DNA of 54,988 nt from Chloroflexota bacterium (GTDB lineage: Bacteria; Chloroflexota; Anaerolineae; B4-G1; SLSP01): NCBI GenBank assembly GCA_029555965.1, contig JAKQHY010000055.1, positions 1 to 54,988 on the forward strand, given 5' to 3'. Numbering within the stretch: the first letter of the stretch is position 1; every line of letters begins with the position of its first letter. The notes beneath the pieces are model-generated. The model made no database searches. It saw only the letters and a program-made list of their open reading frames with translations, and had not been told where the DNA came from. This document shows, piece after piece, positions 33,201 to 43,063 of the stretch. The position numbers and the translations under genes are program-made.

Positions 33201-33402
33201 CCCCAAGCTGCTGCCGCTAATGATGCCCAAGGTCATGCCGACGATGCTGGCGCGTGTCGCCGAGATGATTCCGATGCCCGCTTACATGGCCGAGCAAATG
33301 CCGGAGTTGATGCCGAAGGTGATGGACAACCTCATGCCGCACATGATCGGCGACCTCGTGCCGTTGGTGACGGATCCAATGATTGCGTATTTGAAGCGTT
33401 AG
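30298..33402 (+). CDS. FAD-linked oxidase / Fe-S (CCG-domain) fusion oxidoreductase with Met/Pro-rich tail
   Basis: 1034 residues. The order is: FAD-binding PCMH domain (about 40-215, PLTPRGKATSGYGG and SSAPSSTAGGWLAQGG), FAD oxidase C-terminal part (about 220-470), two [4Fe-4S] sites (Cys515, 518, 521, 525 and Cys566, 569, 572, 576), and two CCG domains of heterodisulfide-reductase/GlpC type (ENCCGTPM near 685; HDSCHMGR and AHCCGS near 785-825). It ends in a roughly 120-residue tail with about 23 Met and 17 Pro. It resembles a GlcD-GlpC/lactate-glycolate dehydrogenase fusion passing electrons from a hydroxy acid to a membrane or thiol acceptor. AGGAGG precedes ATG 30298. A Gly/Glu-rich stretch near residues 767-780 looks repeat-derived. 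Confidence 0.88.
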   Translation: MAHLSPQQVEWLAALFGERMTTRRVERKLYSHDVGEMPLLIKPLIGNPLAEAVVQPASAEEVVALVQWAAKEGVPLTPRGKATSGYGGVLPVKGGVVIDFFRMDKVLSVDQAAQTATLQPGAIWEQVERKLKPHGMMLRTYPSSAPSSTAGGWLAQGGAGYGSYEAGWFRDVVVSAKVVLGDGSLGLFEGAGLDMIYEAEGITGIIIELTIKVQPLVPLEILSISCPDPHDLQRLLEGFMEENLPIWSMHFINPRMAQLKNQAPLMTHQGHPVEKHVELPQTYIVTLAFRQQDAAVVREGLMRRKQAGKCKAKMLSDEIAQHEWANRFKIMTVKRLGPSLVPAEVIVPLSGLGAMLADVEQKVFHPVVKEGMLIRQGRGGVPEVVILGFIPADQRKLSYNFLFPLSLTIAGIAAKYGGRPYATGLYYTKMAKRILGAERVDVLTQFKAQADPAGILNPGKVIGNAIISNALIAANTFEPLIRPFSNVMKSDVGERIPAAPVRGIPPDVAWYAYACSQCGYCVQECDQYYGRGWESQSPRGKWYWLREYMEGREQWDQFMVDTFLVCTTCELCNLRCSAALPIEPSWMKLRGKLIHEDERMTFPPFEMMAEATLSQGNIWAGYRKDRDAWFPEDLREKHSGRKAPAVYFAGCTASFVEHDIAMASVRLLDAASVDFTYVGKKENCCGTPMLVAGKWEVFAETMKKNIAAVKTAGADTVITSCPACNMMWRHVYPEWCEKLGIEYGITSKHYSEVVAEKVRSGEFVFPEKGAGEQGRGGAGEKVRVTWHDSCHMGRVSHIYEEPRDVIKAIPGVEYVEMEYNRDAAHCCGSVLTLIKEPPVAAEVGKLRLEEAVEAGAEKVLAACPCCEFQLRVSRDKKQVPVEVVDLSRFCAEALGYDFPDPNPEVKAQWAVFEAMIALMTPQGFANLMGTMWPELIDAMPFGMGAMMRAMGKVPGALGAMKPLFPFLFPKLLPLMMPKVMPTMLARVAEMIPMPAYMAEQMPELMPKVMDNLMPHMIGDLVPLVTDPMIAYLKR
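32597..32640. repeat. GGGGGAGCAGG-like repeat inside coding region
   Basis: G-rich units (GCGCGGGGGAGCAGGGGCGC and onwards) encode KGAGEQGRGGAGE between the two CCG domains of the oxidoreductase. The base use differs from the flanking coding DNA and recalls the intergenic repeat style. Confidence 0.45.
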
Positions 33403-33430
33403 GAGTGAGGGGTTAGGAGTGAGAAAATAG

Positions 33431-33470
33431 AACGCGCCTGGTCTCTTGGTGAGACCGGGCGCGTTTTCAT
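33431..33470. terminator. Bidirectional intrinsic terminator
   Basis: Stem AACGCGCCtGGTCTC / GAGACCgGGCGCGTT with a short loop is followed by TTTTCATTT on the plus strand and a T-rich run on the minus strand. It sits between the convergent oxidoreductase and kinase genes. GAGTTAG-type heptamers flank it on both sides (33403-33425 and 33472-33500). Confidence 0.9.
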
Positions 33471-33491
33471 TTAACTCCTAACTCGCCGCTC

Positions 33492-34766
33492 CTAACTCGC
33501 AGCTTGCATCACCGGCAGGGACACGGTAAAGGTGCTGCCTTTTCCCAGGTCACTCTCTACCTGGACTTGTCCGCCGTGCGCCTCAACGATTTCCTTCACC
33601 ATTGTCAAACCCAAGCCCATGCCGCGATCCCCGGGATGCCAGCGATCAAGCCCTTCGCCCTGATAAAAACGCTCAAAGATATGGGCAAGCTGCCCTGGGG
33701 AAATGCCCATGCCGGTATCGGCAACTGCCAAACACACCCGATCCCCGGTCTGTCGGAGGGTTATATCAATGCGCCCTCCTGGCAGTGTGAATTTGAGCGC
33801 ATTGCCAATCAGGTTATCCAACACACGCCACAACTGGACAGCGTTGCCCAGCACCCAGACGGGTTCGTCCTCGACCACCACGTCCAATCCCAACGCGGCC
33901 TTATCCGCGGCACGGCAAAAGTCGCCGGCAGCCTCGCGCACCAGCGCGGCAAAATCCACCGGTTCGTACTGTATATTCGGGCTTTTTGCATGAAGGATAG
34001 TATTGATGTCGCGCACCAGCTCACTGAGCATACGTAGCCGGCGGGCCACAATGAGGATAGCTTCACGCTGCTCCGGCGACAGCGACTCCAACTCACATTC
34101 CAGCAGCTCAATGTAGCCGCGCGCAATCGTCAAGGGGGCGCGGAACTCATGGGAGACATTCTGCAAAACCAGGTCTTTCAAGCGGTCATGCTCCTGCCGC
34201 TCTGCTAGGGACTGGCGCAAGACAGCGACGGATTCGCGCTCGCGCTGATAACATTGTGCGTGGGCGACGGCTGTGGTTACCTGAGACGCCAAGCATTGCA
34301 AAAGGGCCAACTCATCCGAGGTAAAGGGGGGGGCATCTGTCAGGCGGGCCGCCACCACCACCCCAATGACGCCGGTAGCGTGAATCAGAGGAGCGCACAG
34401 CAACGCCGTTGGGGCAGAGGGAACGTCGGGGAGTTGTAGGAGACGCGCGGTCGAAGAAGTGTGCGCGACGCGCTGTCCGACGCCGGAATGGATAACAGTT
34501 CCCAAGAGGTCGTCTTCAAAACACAAGAGTGTGCCAATATAATGCGCGACATCCCAGTCGGCCGCAGCGCCGGCCACTTCCACCAACTGCTCCGGAGGTT
34601 CGGATTCTGCTAAAAGATACACCAACACATAATCGGCGTGTAACAAATCCCGCGTGTGAACTGCCAGTCGCTCTGTCACTGTTGGCAGATCAAGCGTGGC
34701 CGCAACATCCTGAATATATACATACACTGTATTGAGATGCTCCTGAGGCACGATGGATGTGTTCAT
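33492..34766 (-). CDS. GAF-domain sensor histidine kinase
   Basis: 424 residues, soluble. A GAF domain (about 20-175) is followed by a coiled coil, HisKA (about 190-260, His in VSHEFRAPL) and HATPase (about 300-420, with NLIGNALKFTLPGG, DTGMGISPGQLAHIF and GLTMVKEIVEAHGGQVQVES). It is likely to autophosphorylate in response to a small ligand or redox state. No partner receiver is adjacent, though the REC proteins of the 12.7-20.8 kb operon are possible partners. A terminator at 34830-34864 separates it from the STAND gene upstream. Confidence 0.9.
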   Translation of the reverse strand: MNTSIVPQEHLNTVYVYIQDVAATLDLPTVTERLAVHTRDLLHADYVLVYLLAESEPPEQLVEVAGAAADWDVAHYIGTLLCFEDDLLGTVIHSGVGQRVAHTSSTARLLQLPDVPSAPTALLCAPLIHATGVIGVVVAARLTDAPPFTSDELALLQCLASQVTTAVAHAQCYQRERESVAVLRQSLAERQEHDRLKDLVLQNVSHEFRAPLTIARGYIELLECELESLSPEQREAILIVARRLRMLSELVRDINTILHAKSPNIQYEPVDFAALVREAAGDFCRAADKAALGLDVVVEDEPVWVLGNAVQLWRVLDNLIGNALKFTLPGGRIDITLRQTGDRVCLAVADTGMGISPGQLAHIFERFYQGEGLDRWHPGDRGMGLGLTMVKEIVEAHGGQVQVESDLGKGSTFTVSLPVMQAAS

Positions 34767-34829
34767 TAACAGTTCTTTCTACAGGCGACTTTAACGCATT
34801 TTATACTAAATATTCAGATGTGCAATAGA

Positions 34830-34864
34830 CAAAGAAACGCCCCACAAAGAATTCTTTGCAGGGC
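34830..34864 (-). terminator. Intrinsic terminator of the STAND gene
   Basis: Plus-strand GCCCCACAAAG-AATT-CTTTGCAGGGC forms an 11-bp stem with two G-U pairs on the minus transcript. It is followed there by GTTTCTTTG. It lies 37 bases after the STAND stop codon. Confidence 0.75.
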
Positions 34865-34900
34865 AAGCCATATCGGACACCTTATATACACAATATGTAT

Positions 34901-36805
34901 TTAGAAAGTGGGCGGCTCTTGAGGAACGAGCTTTTCCTCCAGTGTTTGCAACCAGGAACGCACTTCCGCTGCGCGATCTTCGTCCAGCACGTTGAGCAAA
35001 GCCAATGCCTGCCGCCAGGTTTCCTGCGCGCGCGAATAATCACCAAGAATCCCGCAAGCCGCCCCAATACTGGTCAGTGCATCGGCTTCCTGGCAGCGAT
35101 CGTGCAGCGCAAAAGCCAGCGTCAACTGCCGCTCATGGTATTCAAGTGCGTTGACCGCATCTTCACGATCCAAGTAAATATGCCCCAGTTTCCCCACCAG
35201 AAACAACTCACCCATTTGATCCTGTGTGGCGCGAGCAATTGCCAGCGAACGTTCGAGAATCATAATCTGGTCTTCCTGCGGGCGTGTGACACTCAAAACC
35301 GGCATCACTTGATGCGCGAAACTCCCCAACCAGGCTTCCGTATTCTCTGGGTGCGGCCAACCAGGATCGGTCTGATTCATCCGATTCCACGCCCGCCACA
35401 GGTCCGGCCACAATCGGGTAAACCGCAGCAAACCATCCGCCGCCAGTGAGCCGCCCTCTTTGTACAACGTATTGGCCTTGACCGCTTCCTGGAGCATATA
35501 GTCAGCATAACGCACAACCACGGTATCGGTCTGCTTCATCTGACCTAACAACAATTCCTGGACGTGCATCCGCACCAGATCGTGCATTAAGTAAGTATAG
35601 GAGTTGGTGCGATATTCCAACAAATTGTAACGGGTCAACGCAACCAGGGTTGTCTCGGCCTCGCGGAGATCCACATGCCATACCGCCGCGGCGGCGGCCT
35701 GGGTAATCGGGCCGGGGAAAACCGCCAGGTCTTCCAACCGCGTGCGCTGCTCGGCTGGAAGCATCTCATAAATCATATCTAGCGCCGCATCCACACTGAT
35801 ATTCGCCGCCCCCTCACCGCCCAAGGCGACCAGAGACTTGCGCACTTTAGGATAAGTGCGGATAACATCCTTGGGCTTTTGATCAAAGGGTTCCTTCAAC
35901 AATGAAGCCACGACACGCAACGCCAGAGGAATACACTCAAATTGTTCGGCCAGTTTTTCCCAAATCCCCTTGATTTCTTCCTTCTCTTGCCGCGAAACAC
36001 GCCACAAAAGCTGTTGCGCATCTTCGCGCTTCAGCCCGCGCAATTCCAAATGGTAGAATTTGGCCCAGTTCAAAGACAGATCCGTTTGCTGTGAGGTCAC
36101 AATCGCCACCGAGGGAGCGCGAGGCAACAAACTGCGCAATTGCGTGCTGCTCGCGGCATTATCCAACAGCAGCAGCACCTTGTAATCGGAGAAGGTTGAG
36201 CGATACAGTTTGTTAAGTTCCTTGGGATCACTCGGCAGCGTCTCATAGGGATAGAAGGGCTGCAACAAGCATCGTTGCGCCTCCACCGGGTCCAACGGCT
36301 CTTCCATCGTAGGTGAAGCCCCGCGCAAGTCAATTTCCAGGCATCCTTCGAGATAATCATCCGCTAAGGCAAACGCCAGCCGCCGGGCCAACGCAGTCAG
36401 GCCCACACCGGCGCCGCCGTTAGCACTGGTGATCAACACCCCACGATCAAAATTTTCCAAAAGCTCCAGGAGTTCTTCCTGACGTCCTACGAAGTCACTG
36501 GGCGGCGGCGCAATAGTGAAACGCGGCGAGCGCAAGCGATCAAACGTAATGCGGCTGATCCGCGCGGCGTCAGCCTTCGCGGTTATCTCAGCGCGATAGG
36601 CCGGCGCTTGGGTGTCAGCCTGAGCAAACTTGAAGCGCCCCCACAGGGAAGCGACCATTGCTACCAAACTGCTCCCGACAACCGCCAACCACGCCCACCA
36701 ACCGGCAGGGTGCTGTTGCCACGCAGGGAACACTTGCCGGCCCACCAGAACGACCGGGATGGCCGCCGAACTAAACAATAACCACGCACTCAGGTCGCGC
36801 CGCAC
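34901..36805 (-). CDS. Membrane-anchored STAND (NB-ARC/TPR) protein with altered P-loop
   Basis: 634 residues. Two N-terminal hydrophobic helices (about 5-22 and 36-52) suggest membrane anchoring. NB-ARC motifs follow: P-loop GGAGVGLTAL (Leu136 where Lys is expected), Walker B VLLLLDNA, an RNBS-B-like SVAIVTSQ, GLPL-like CIPLALRVVASLL, and MHD in LMHDLVRMHVQEL. TPR-like helices fill residues about 500-620. STAND proteins are NTP-driven switches that oligomerise on signal; the Lys loss suggests weak or no hydrolysis. GTG 36805 is preferred, because AGGAGG lies just upstream and a longer reading would overlap the FHA gene. FHA genes lie directly upstream. Confidence 0.82.
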   Translation of the reverse strand: MRRDLSAWLLFSSAAIPVVLVGRQVFPAWQQHPAGWWAWLAVVGSSLVAMVASLWGRFKFAQADTQAPAYRAEITAKADAARISRITFDRLRSPRFTIAPPPSDFVGRQEELLELLENFDRGVLITSANGGAGVGLTALARRLAFALADDYLEGCLEIDLRGASPTMEEPLDPVEAQRCLLQPFYPYETLPSDPKELNKLYRSTFSDYKVLLLLDNAASSTQLRSLLPRAPSVAIVTSQQTDLSLNWAKFYHLELRGLKREDAQQLLWRVSRQEKEEIKGIWEKLAEQFECIPLALRVVASLLKEPFDQKPKDVIRTYPKVRKSLVALGGEGAANISVDAALDMIYEMLPAEQRTRLEDLAVFPGPITQAAAAAVWHVDLREAETTLVALTRYNLLEYRTNSYTYLMHDLVRMHVQELLLGQMKQTDTVVVRYADYMLQEAVKANTLYKEGGSLAADGLLRFTRLWPDLWRAWNRMNQTDPGWPHPENTEAWLGSFAHQVMPVLSVTRPQEDQIMILERSLAIARATQDQMGELFLVGKLGHIYLDREDAVNALEYHERQLTLAFALHDRCQEADALTSIGAACGILGDYSRAQETWRQALALLNVLDEDRAAEVRSWLQTLEEKLVPQEPPTF

Positions 36806-36819
36806 ATTGCACCTCCTGA

Positions 36820-36891
36820 TTAGATTTTGTTCTAATTGTAGAGGGCCTTTAGGGCCGGTACAAGTATCTAAGTGTAACGAGAGCATTGCAA
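36820..36891 (-). promoter_or_regulatory. Promoter and leader palindrome of the STAND gene
   Basis: Minus-strand TTGCAA (36891-36886), 17 bases, then GATACT (36868-36863) make a plausible promoter. In the leader, ATTAGA...TCTAAT (about 36820-36837) is a short inverted repeat just before the ribosome binding site and could be an operator. Confidence 0.45.
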
Positions 36892-36911
36892 TTCGGGAAA
36901 GAACCCACCGG

Positions 36912-37349
36912 TTACTGAGTTCCCGTCTGTTCCGGGAGATTCTGCTCAAAACGCAGGATCGTTTCACCAATCCGAATAACATCGCCAGATGTCAATAAAG
37001 CTGGCTGCGCAATACATTCCGTGTTCAGATATGTGCCATTGTGGCTCTCCAAGTCCTCCAGCCACCAGGCCCGCTCCCGCCATTGAAGCATCGCGTGATG
37101 GGCTGACGCAAACGCATCCGCAATCACCACCGTGTTGTTCGCCGCACGCCCCACCGTGCTGATCACATATAGTTCCACCACACGTCCGGCCTCCAGGCCC
37201 TGTTCGCACACTAACCGCGCGTGAACATGAGGAGCGGCCGCGCCACGCGTATTTTGACGTAACCCCTGCCACAATCCATAAAACGCCAATCCCAGAAATG
37301 CATAGAGACACAGCGCCAAAAGCACCCGCAAAAGCAATAACCAATCCAT
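36912..37349 (-). CDS. Membrane-anchored FHA-domain protein
   Basis: 145 residues. One N-terminal transmembrane helix (about 3-27) is followed by a short linker and an FHA domain (about 55-140): VGRAANNTVVI, the SAHHAMLQW strand replacing the usual S-x-x-H pair, and LESHNGTYLN. FHA domains bind phosphothreonine peptides. No Ser/Thr kinase is encoded in the window, so the phosphoprotein partner must lie elsewhere. AAGGA lies nine bases before ATG 37349. It sits between fhaA and the STAND gene in the same direction. Confidence 0.85.
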   Translation of the reverse strand: MDWLLLLRVLLALCLYAFLGLAFYGLWQGLRQNTRGAAAPHVHARLVCEQGLEAGRVVELYVISTVGRAANNTVVIADAFASAHHAMLQWRERAWWLEDLESHNGTYLNTECIAQPALLTSGDVIRIGETILRFEQNLPEQTGTQ

Positions 37350-37404
37350 GATGATGCGTCCTTGAAAGTGCCGAAATGGGTAATCGGAAACTGGTCAGAA
37401 GCTC

Positions 37405-38223
37405 TCAGTCACGAATTCCCGCTCCCTCATTTCCCTCACTCTTGAGAGAAGGGGGGGCATACGGCTGTGTGTCGCCGGTCGTCTCCCGTGACATAGGCAA
37501 CTCTTCAGCATAAATGAGGTCCACCCCGGCTAGTGTGATCAAATCGCCGGAACGCAGGACAATTTCCTGCACCGGGAAGCCGTTGACGCTGGTGCCGCCG
37601 CTGCTGCCCAGGTCTTGCAGAATATAGCGACCGTACCGGCGACGCAACTGCGCGTGATGCCGCGAAACCCGGCGATCTTCGAGGATCACATCATTGTCCA
37701 AGGCGCGCCCCAAACGCACCAAAACCTGTTTTAAATCGAACGTGCGTTCCCCATTGAGGATGAGGTAAGCACGCGCATCCGACGCCGGCTCCGGTGACGC
37801 CAGTTCCTGCACCCGTTCCAACACCAAATCGCGGGTCTGCCCATCACTGCGCGGCGTGCGGTCTGCCGGAACGATATGCACCCCACGCGCCCCCACCCCC
37901 GGGTCGCCCTGTAAGATCACGCCTGGTGGGTCTTTGAGCCGCACATTCATTCGCTGCGCCAACGTCTGGAGCGCCTGCGCCAATTGCCCATCCAGATCTG
38001 GGTGATGCCGACGCAGTGCGTCCAAATCATCAGGCGACAGCGTAATACGGAAACGGCCGGGGACTTCCATCACTCCGTCCGCGCCTACCCGTTCGCCATC
38101 CTCAAGCGCGCGCACCAAATGCCGGGCCACCTCGTGGGGCAACAAACGCCCGGCAAATAAGCGCACGAAGGGTTCTTCCACTAACTGTTCGATCCAATTT
38201 TCAAGCCGCATCCACCCGTTCAT
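37405..38223 (-). CDS. fhaA: FhaA-like protein (DUF3662 plus FHA)
   Basis: 272 residues. The N-terminal FhaA/DUF3662 domain (about 1-110) starts with the family pattern MRLENWIEQLVEEPFVRLFA, then RLLPHEVARHLVRALEDG. A linker leads to an FHA domain (about 165-245) with VRLGRALDNDVIL, DRRVSRHHAQL and LGSSGGTSVNG. In actinobacteria FhaA binds phosphorylated envelope proteins and influences peptidoglycan synthesis; a murJ gene lies about 8 kb away here. ATG 38223 matches the family start. A TATAAT lies so close upstream that the mRNA is probably leaderless. Confidence 0.88.
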   Translation of the reverse strand: MNGWMRLENWIEQLVEEPFVRLFAGRLLPHEVARHLVRALEDGERVGADGVMEVPGRFRITLSPDDLDALRRHHPDLDGQLAQALQTLAQRMNVRLKDPPGVILQGDPGVGARGVHIVPADRTPRSDGQTRDLVLERVQELASPEPASDARAYLILNGERTFDLKQVLVRLGRALDNDVILEDRRVSRHHAQLRRRYGRYILQDLGSSGGTSVNGFPVQEIVLRSGDLITLAGVDLIYAEELPMSRETTGDTQPYAPPSLKSEGNEGAGIRD

Positions 38224-38230
38224 ACCGGGG

Positions 38231-38258
38231 ATTATATGCGCAAACGGCAAAACGTAAA
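38231..38258 (-). promoter_or_regulatory. Promoter giving leaderless fhaA mRNA
   Basis: Minus strand: TTTACG, 16 bases, then TATAAT (38236-38231). Seven bases separate the -10 from ATG 38223, so transcription should begin at or next to the start codon. No ribosome binding site is present. Confidence 0.6.
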
Positions 38259-38303
38259 ATGTAAGATTGCTCTTGATTGCGGTATAATCTTCTCTAAAAT
38301 TAA

Positions 38304-38477
38304 GGTTCTATCCGAAAATTCGTTTTGACCTGCGCTGCGCGCCTAAAGGCGTGGCTTGAGGAGGTGTTTTTTCGTGGGCGGACTACGCCCGCCTACGAAA
38401 AAACACTCGCTCGAAAGCGACTTTTACCGCAATGGACAGCAGAGCGTTTCGTATCGCTATAATTTTCGGATAGGTTC
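38304..38477. mobile_element. MITE-like element with 12-bp terminal inverted repeats
   Basis: TATCCGAAAATT (38309-38320) and AATTTTCGGATA (38461-38472) are perfect terminal inverted repeats bounding 164 bp with no coding capacity. The 5-bp GGTTC repeats directly on both sides (38304-38308 and 38473-38477), as expected of a target duplication. Inside is a strong hairpin. A TATAAT created at the right end (38458-38463) with TGGACA 19 bases upstream could act as an outward promoter for the next gene. The element lies in the divergent gap between fhaA and the ligase-fusion gene. Confidence 0.65.
38364..38406. repeat. T-tract/GGGCG hairpin inside the MITE-like element
   Basis: Arms GTGTTTTTTCGTgGGCGG and its complement form an 18-bp stem with one mismatch around a short loop. 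The design (T-tract, CG, GC-rich tip with CTAC in the loop) is shared with 42848-42887 although the bases differ. Confidence 0.8.
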
Positions 38478-38556
38478 TAAACCATAAAACGTCCAGGCGT
38501 TGAACTGTCTTTTCGTCCAATGGCTGGAGGGCTGACCGTTCATAAGGAATTCCTCT

Positions 38557-41752
<3,196 letters not shown>

Positions 41753-41760
<8 letters not shown>

Positions 41761-41832
41761 AGTGTAATGATTTTATGTTTCACGTTTTAAAAAGATTGCG
41801 CCCCTTGATGGAAATCGGGGGCGCAATCCTTT
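41753..41832. terminator. Two stacked hairpins between convergent genes
   Basis: First, AAACGTGAA-type arms (41753-41787) enclose the stop codon of the ligase fusion gene. Second, GATTGCGCCCC / GGGGCGCAATC (41794-41828) is followed by CCTTTG on the plus strand and by TTTTTAAAA on the minus strand. The second is a good bidirectional terminator for the fusion gene and the opposing lipoprotein gene. Confidence 0.82.
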
Positions 41833-41847
41833 GTGAGAAGAGGTGGG

Positions 41848-42648
41848 TCAGTCCACCACTTCCAGATCAATCTGGCCGACGCCGGCCTGGATGTTGACCT
41901 CGATGCGCGTTTGGGTATCTTCATAAGCCTTATTTACATAGGTGCTGCCATCCCGATACAAACCGCTGGCATCCACATCGCCTATGCCCTTATCCACCTT
42001 CACCCGCACCCCGATGGCCTCCGGCAGCACCAGGCGCATTTGCCCGACGCCGCCCTGGATGGAAACATTTACGTCATGCTCCCAATCGCCAGTGAGGTCC
42101 ACCGTCACTGCACCCGTGCCCAAATCCAGTTCCAACTCGGTCAAACTGGTGTTCTCACTCAAATCCAACTCCAGATCGCCTACCCCTACCTGCACGTCCG
42201 CATGGGTCACATTGAGCGCGCCCAATTTCAGCTCGGTGTCGCCGACCCCACACTCAATGCGCAAGTCCAATGGGACCGCCTCATTGAAGCGCAAATCCCA
42301 TTCGTAACGGATATTGCCCGATAAGTTGAGATTTTCGGTCTTCGGCTGTTTGATAGTCAACCGGCCCTGCTCCTCAGTCACACTATAGTCCACCTGGGGT
42401 TTCCAATTGGCAACATTGTAAGCAAAATCGGCCTGTAACAACGACTCCGCCCCCCCTGCAATCCGCAATTCTCCGGCGCCCATCTTAATATCTACGCGCG
42501 ATTCCGCCGCATCCTCCAATTCCACTTCTCGGGTCTCGCGCACCAATTCACCCACTTCTACCGTGTCCACGTTGATACCGCTGAAGGAACACCCTAACAC
42601 AAGCCACAGCATCCCGGCAATCAAAACATATCCCCAATGTTTATTCAT
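41848..42648 (-). CDS. Lipoprotein with toastrack (DUF2154/LiaF-like) repeats
   Basis: 266 residues. The lipoprotein signal has lipobox VLGC with Cys20. The rest is a repeating beta-strand solenoid with short glycine turns: KMGAGELRI, CGVGDTELKL, VGVGDLELDL, LGTGAVTVDL, GGVGQMRLVL, KGIGDVDASG and AGVGQIDLEV. This is the pattern of toastrack/DUF4097-like domains found in envelope-stress proteins such as LiaF. The function is not known; it is probably displayed on the outer face of the membrane. AGGAGG lies eight bases before ATG 42648. Confidence 0.8.
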   Translation of the reverse strand: MNKHWGYVLIAGMLWLVLGCSFSGINVDTVEVGELVRETREVELEDAAESRVDIKMGAGELRIAGGAESLLQADFAYNVANWKPQVDYSVTEEQGRLTIKQPKTENLNLSGNIRYEWDLRFNEAVPLDLRIECGVGDTELKLGALNVTHADVQVGVGDLELDLSENTSLTELELDLGTGAVTVDLTGDWEHDVNVSIQGGVGQMRLVLPEAIGVRVKVDKGIGDVDASGLYRDGSTYVNKAYEDTQTRIEVNIQAGVGQIDLEVVD

Positions 42649-42733
42649 GTTACCAACCTCCTGCTTGAATTATCCACCTATACGGGAAGCTCAGGCCTGA
42701 AGTTGCACCGCAAAACCTCCTTGGCGGCCGGGG

Positions 42734-42799
42734 CCTGCCAAGAATAATAAGCCCTGAGTTATAGCGCCCACACATCAGGGCTTTATCATTCTCGGCAGG
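42734..42799. repeat. Long imperfect hairpin
   Basis: CCTGCCAAGAATAATAAGCC and the inverse copy GGCTTTATCATTCTCGGCAGG form a stem of about 22 pairs with a 17-base loop. Part of the arm recurs at 42941-42958. Confidence 0.8.
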
Positions 42800-42847
42800 T
42801 ACAACCTGTCGAAGAGATTTTGCGGCTGAAGCCACCGGTAAGAAGGC

Positions 42848-42887
42848 GGTTTTGCGGTGACGGGCTACCGCCCGTCACCGCAAAACC
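42848..42887. repeat. Perfect 17-18 bp hairpin (GGTTTTGCGGTGACGGG)
   Basis: Left arm 42848-42864 and right arm 42871-42887 match perfectly, with tip C-TACC-G. The architecture is like the MITE internal hairpin at 38364-38406. There is no T-run, so it is not a simple terminator. Confidence 0.9.
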
Positions 42888-42977
42888 CCTTTAAGAATCA
42901 CAGCTTTAGCCGTCTCCTATGGCGCAGCGCATCATCCGGCTGGAGAATGATAAGGCCCTGCGGGCCCTGCCCACACA

Positions 42978-43006
42978 TTGACGGAGTCATCAAATCGTAG
43001 TATCCT
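42978..43006 (+). promoter_or_regulatory. Promoter of the DUF4230-like gene
   Basis: TTGACG (42978-42983), 17 bases, then TATCCT (43001-43006). The start codon follows 57 bases later with AGGAGG. Confidence 0.55.
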
Positions 43007-43063
43007 TGTAAATAATCTACGGCTGCCAACAAAAATATACCACGACTTCGAGGAGGGAATTTG

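Larger units (their letters stand above)
42649..43063. other. Non-coding gap with nested palindromes
   Basis: 415 bases between divergent genes without a credible reading frame. It contains a half copy of the CACCGCAAAACC arm (42708-42721), a long hairpin (42734-42799), a second perfect hairpin (42848-42887) flanked by CGGCTGAAGC and GCTTTAGCCG, and a partial repeat of the first hairpin arm (about 42941-42958, GAGAATGATAAGGCCCTG). The promoter of the plus gene lies at its right end. Confidence 0.7.

Noticed and set aside
36806-36982. Longer N-terminus for the STAND protein
   Set aside because: It would overlap the FHA gene and lacks a ribosome binding site; GTG 36805 has AGGAGG at the right distance.
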